A DNA stretch of 64,000 nucleotides from Methylosinus sp. LW4. Lineage in GTDB: Bacteria; Pseudomonadota; Alphaproteobacteria; Rhizobiales; Beijerinckiaceae. The notes under the pieces were generated by a model. The model made no database searches. It worked only from the letters and a program-made list of their open reading frames with translations, and was not told the origin of the DNA. The stretch covers positions 3,358,667-3,422,666 of the forward strand of contig NZ_KB900626.1 of the NCBI RefSeq assembly GCF_000379125.1, written 5' to 3'. This document shows, in pieces, positions 62,023 through 64,000 of this stretch (positions are counted from its first letter, which is position 1; every line of letters begins with the position of its first letter). Position numbers and translations under genes: made by a program.

Positions 62023-63876
62023 TCAGCGATCGCGGCCGTGATGGCCGTGATCATGATCGTGATCGTCGTCGTGATCGCGATCGGCGAAGACGAAGAGATC
62101 GACGAGATCGCCGATCGCCGGCCGATTGGCGGGAATATAGGGATTCTCGCGCGAGGGAATCGGGTTCGGCAGATTGTCGCGGCTGAGATGCGAGACCGTC
62201 GGCAGCTTCCAGTTCCGCTCGATGAATTTCAGCAGCGAGACATGGTCGTAATAGGTGTGGTCGACATAGCCCTTCTTGGCGTAGGGCGAGACCACGATGA
62301 GCGGTATGCGCGTGCCGTCGCCGAAGAAGTCCACCGGCTGAATATAGCCCGAGTCGTAATAGCCGCCGCCTTCATCCGTGGTGATGAAGATCGCCGTCGA
62401 ATCCCAGGCGGAGGAGTTCTGCACGCGCGCGATCAGCGTCTTCAGGAATTGCTCATAGAGATTGCTGGTCGAATCGGCCGGATGCGCGGCGAAGGCCTCG
62501 AAGGGACGCACGAAGGAGACGGCCGGCAGCGTGCTGTCGGTCAAATCCTTCAGGAAGGCGCCATAGTTCTGCAGCTTGGCGTATTCGCTCGTCGTCATCA
62601 CCTGCAGATAGCCGGTGAGCGGATCGCAAATGCCGCAATAGGAGTGGAAGGGCGCGCCGCCAGTGACGGGGAAATTCACGCCATCGACCGAATTGGCGAA
62701 GACGGTGGCGTCGTCGCCGCGATCGGCGCTGTAATATTTCCACGACACATTATGCGCGTTCAGCACATCGACGATGGTCGAGGCCTTCTGCGGCGGCAGG
62801 GTGAAGTTCGTCGCGCCGAGCGTGCGCGTCGCGGAAGGCGTCTGGTTCCAATACATGTTGTAGTTGTTGACGAGGTAGTAATGCCCCGGCGCGCATTTGC
62901 GCTCATAGGTTCCGTGGCTGCGCAGCTGCTGATCGACGGCGGCGACGCCCGGCTGCGACAGATCATGGCAGTTCACATAGGAGCCGCCGCTGTAGCCGTC
63001 CTGCGTGTAGTAATTATTCGTGCCGCTGACCGGATCGGGATTTTCGATCTGATTGACGGGCGGCGTCGCGGGCGAGCCGTCGAGACGCGCGGGATCGGTG
63101 TAGAAAGCCGCATGGCCGGTGACGATCGCCTGGAAATTGGCGCCCGTGCCGCCCATCACCGCCTGATGGTAATTGTCGCTGATCGCGTAAGAATCGGCGA
63201 GCGATTTGAAATAGGGCGCGTCGCCGGTCTGCGCGGCGCCATTCGCATCCGTATAGGCGTTCATGTTGAAGAAGCCCATGGAGATCGCGCCCTCCTTGGG
63301 ATCGAAGCCGGCCGGCGAATTGCCGTTGGAGCCGGTGCCGATGGTCTTCTCGACCCAGACGAATTTGTCGAGCTTGCCGCCGTCCCACTCCTGCCACATC
63401 TGGAAGAAGCGATGCACGGGGTCGCCAGTATAGGAGGCGTAAGAGACATATTTGCTGATCTGATAAGGACCATTGGGCAGATCGGCGGGGAAGCGCGCAT
63501 CCGGCACGCCCTGCGGAACGCCGGCGGCGTAAGTGGTGTAGGGCTGCGGCAGGGTGGCGTAGGCGCCGGTCGACGGCGTCACGACCTCATAATGATAGAG
63601 ATCGGAGCCGATGTTCTGCGCCGCCTTGGAGAAATTCGGACCGGGCGTTCCGTCGGCCTTGATGATGCCCTTGCTCAGCAGATTGTCGACGCTCTGGCCG
63701 GCGGCGGGACGATAGCCGCCGAAGAGATTGTCGAAGGTGCGGTTCTCGCCGACGACGATGATGACATGCTTGATCGGCGTCCGTGTGGACTCGGCCTTGG
63801 CGGCGATCACGATCGACGTCGCGGTGAGCGCTGTCGTCGCGAGACAGGCGCTCTTCAAAAGCAGGCGTATGTTCAT
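62023..63876 (-). CDS. Secreted phosphoesterase/phospholipase C-type protein
   Basis: A 617-residue protein of the phosphoesterase family (PF04185; acid phosphatase AcpA/phospholipase C). Start MNIRLLLKSACLATTALTATSIV (signal peptide). The active-site start KHVIIVVGENRTFDNLFGGY has the catalytic-type Glu44-Asn45 pair, and FITTDEGGGYYDSGY and TRIPLIVVSPYAKKGYVDH hold the later metal ligands. The C-terminus carries an unusual Asp/His-rich tail (DRDHDDDHDHDHGHHGRDR pattern) that may bind metal ions. The start at 63876 is preferred to an upstream ATG giving a non-signal extension. A hairpin at 61990-62010 follows the gene. Confidence 0.88.
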   Translation of the reverse strand: MNIRLLLKSACLATTALTATSIVIAAKAESTRTPIKHVIIVVGENRTFDNLFGGYRPAAGQSVDNLLSKGIIKADGTPGPNFSKAAQNIGSDLYHYEVVTPSTGAYATLPQPYTTYAAGVPQGVPDARFPADLPNGPYQISKYVSYASYTGDPVHRFFQMWQEWDGGKLDKFVWVEKTIGTGSNGNSPAGFDPKEGAISMGFFNMNAYTDANGAAQTGDAPYFKSLADSYAISDNYHQAVMGGTGANFQAIVTGHAAFYTDPARLDGSPATPPVNQIENPDPVSGTNNYYTQDGYSGGSYVNCHDLSQPGVAAVDQQLRSHGTYERKCAPGHYYLVNNYNMYWNQTPSATRTLGATNFTLPPQKASTIVDVLNAHNVSWKYYSADRGDDATVFANSVDGVNFPVTGGAPFHSYCGICDPLTGYLQVMTTSEYAKLQNYGAFLKDLTDSTLPAVSFVRPFEAFAAHPADSTSNLYEQFLKTLIARVQNSSAWDSTAIFITTDEGGGYYDSGYIQPVDFFGDGTRIPLIVVSPYAKKGYVDHTYYDHVSLLKFIERNWKLPTVSHLSRDNLPNPIPSRENPYIPANRPAIGDLVDLFVFADRDHDDDHDHDHGHHGRDR

Positions 63877-64000
63877 GTGGCCCTCGCGTTTCCCAAGAAA
63901 AAGCACTTTTCCAATCTCGAGGCCGGCGCTCGCCGTGAGCGTCGCGGCAGGCAAAGCTAGCGAAGCCCGATCTCAGCGCGATGGCGGCGCAATGAAGCTC

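Overview
The window is GC-rich (mostly 60-68 percent by eye) and reads as an alphaproteobacterial chromosome of the order Hyphomicrobiales. Support comes from TIGR03808, DUF4424, DUF6460, DUF1737 and DUF1217 proteins, a Mic60/mitofilin-like gene next to hemY, an alphaproteobacterial HisRS and TRCF, and dispersed REP-like palindromes. A methylotroph such as Methylosinus or Methylocystis would fit, but no methane or methanol oxidation gene is present, so that is only a guess. There is no rRNA, phage, insertion sequence or CRISPR array. Three tRNA genes are present (Arg-ACG, Ser-GGA, Gly-GCC).

Layout. 0-3.8 kb: the end of a type VI secretion cluster (tssG truncated by the window edge, tssH/clpV). 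4-6.8 kb: a TPR plus beta-barrel protein followed by a secreted FecR-domain protein. 7-9.5 kb: tRNA-Arg, a hydrolase, cysE and a toxin-antitoxin islet (brnTA plus a truncated antitoxin-like ORF). 9.5-15.5 kb: parC, recO and small envelope proteins. 15.7-16.2 kb: a PAAR spike protein that belongs functionally with the T6SS. 16.2-21.8 kb: a minus-strand block DUF4274, DUF123-hisS, mic60, hemY. 21.8-22.2 kb: a non-coding, structured gap. 22-28 kb: a Tat-exported beta-helix protein, DUF1217, a lipoprotein, an Omp and rpsA. 28-31.5 kb: a two-gene operon of a tandem SagB/ThcOx protein and an AAA ATPase. 31.6-35.2 kb: two unknown small genes, then leuA with a previously untracked leucine-rich leader peptide, followed by a small lower-GC islet carrying a frameshifted Imm11-like gene and ending in a second, diverged copy of the leuA 3' end. 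35.3-47.8 kb: acnA, a LysR regulator, cell-wall enzymes (L,D-transpeptidase, MepA), msrA, tRNAs, an acyltransferase, sdhE and mfd. 47.8-64 kb: a diguanylate cyclase, a dicarboxylate symporter, a CitE-like lyase, carbonic anhydrase, a NagD-like HAD protein, MaoC, tam, a polysaccharide deacetylase, mgtE, a GH25 lysozyme lipoprotein, an LprI-domain protein and a secreted phosphoesterase.

Most genes are housekeeping or envelope genes in short operons. Cell-wall enzymes recur (Ldt, MepA, GH25 muramidase, LprI-like, deacetylase). The most notable points are the leuA leader with two competing pairing partners, one overlapping the leuA ribosome-binding site; the islet bounded by duplicated leuA 3' ends; an open reading frame joining a GIY-YIG-like DUF123 domain to HisRS with no stop between them; a structured intergenic region with a minus-strand terminator and no gene; and the SagB/AAA pair. 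Starts were chosen from alignment-like knowledge of the families and visible Shine-Dalgarno sequences; no database search was possible.
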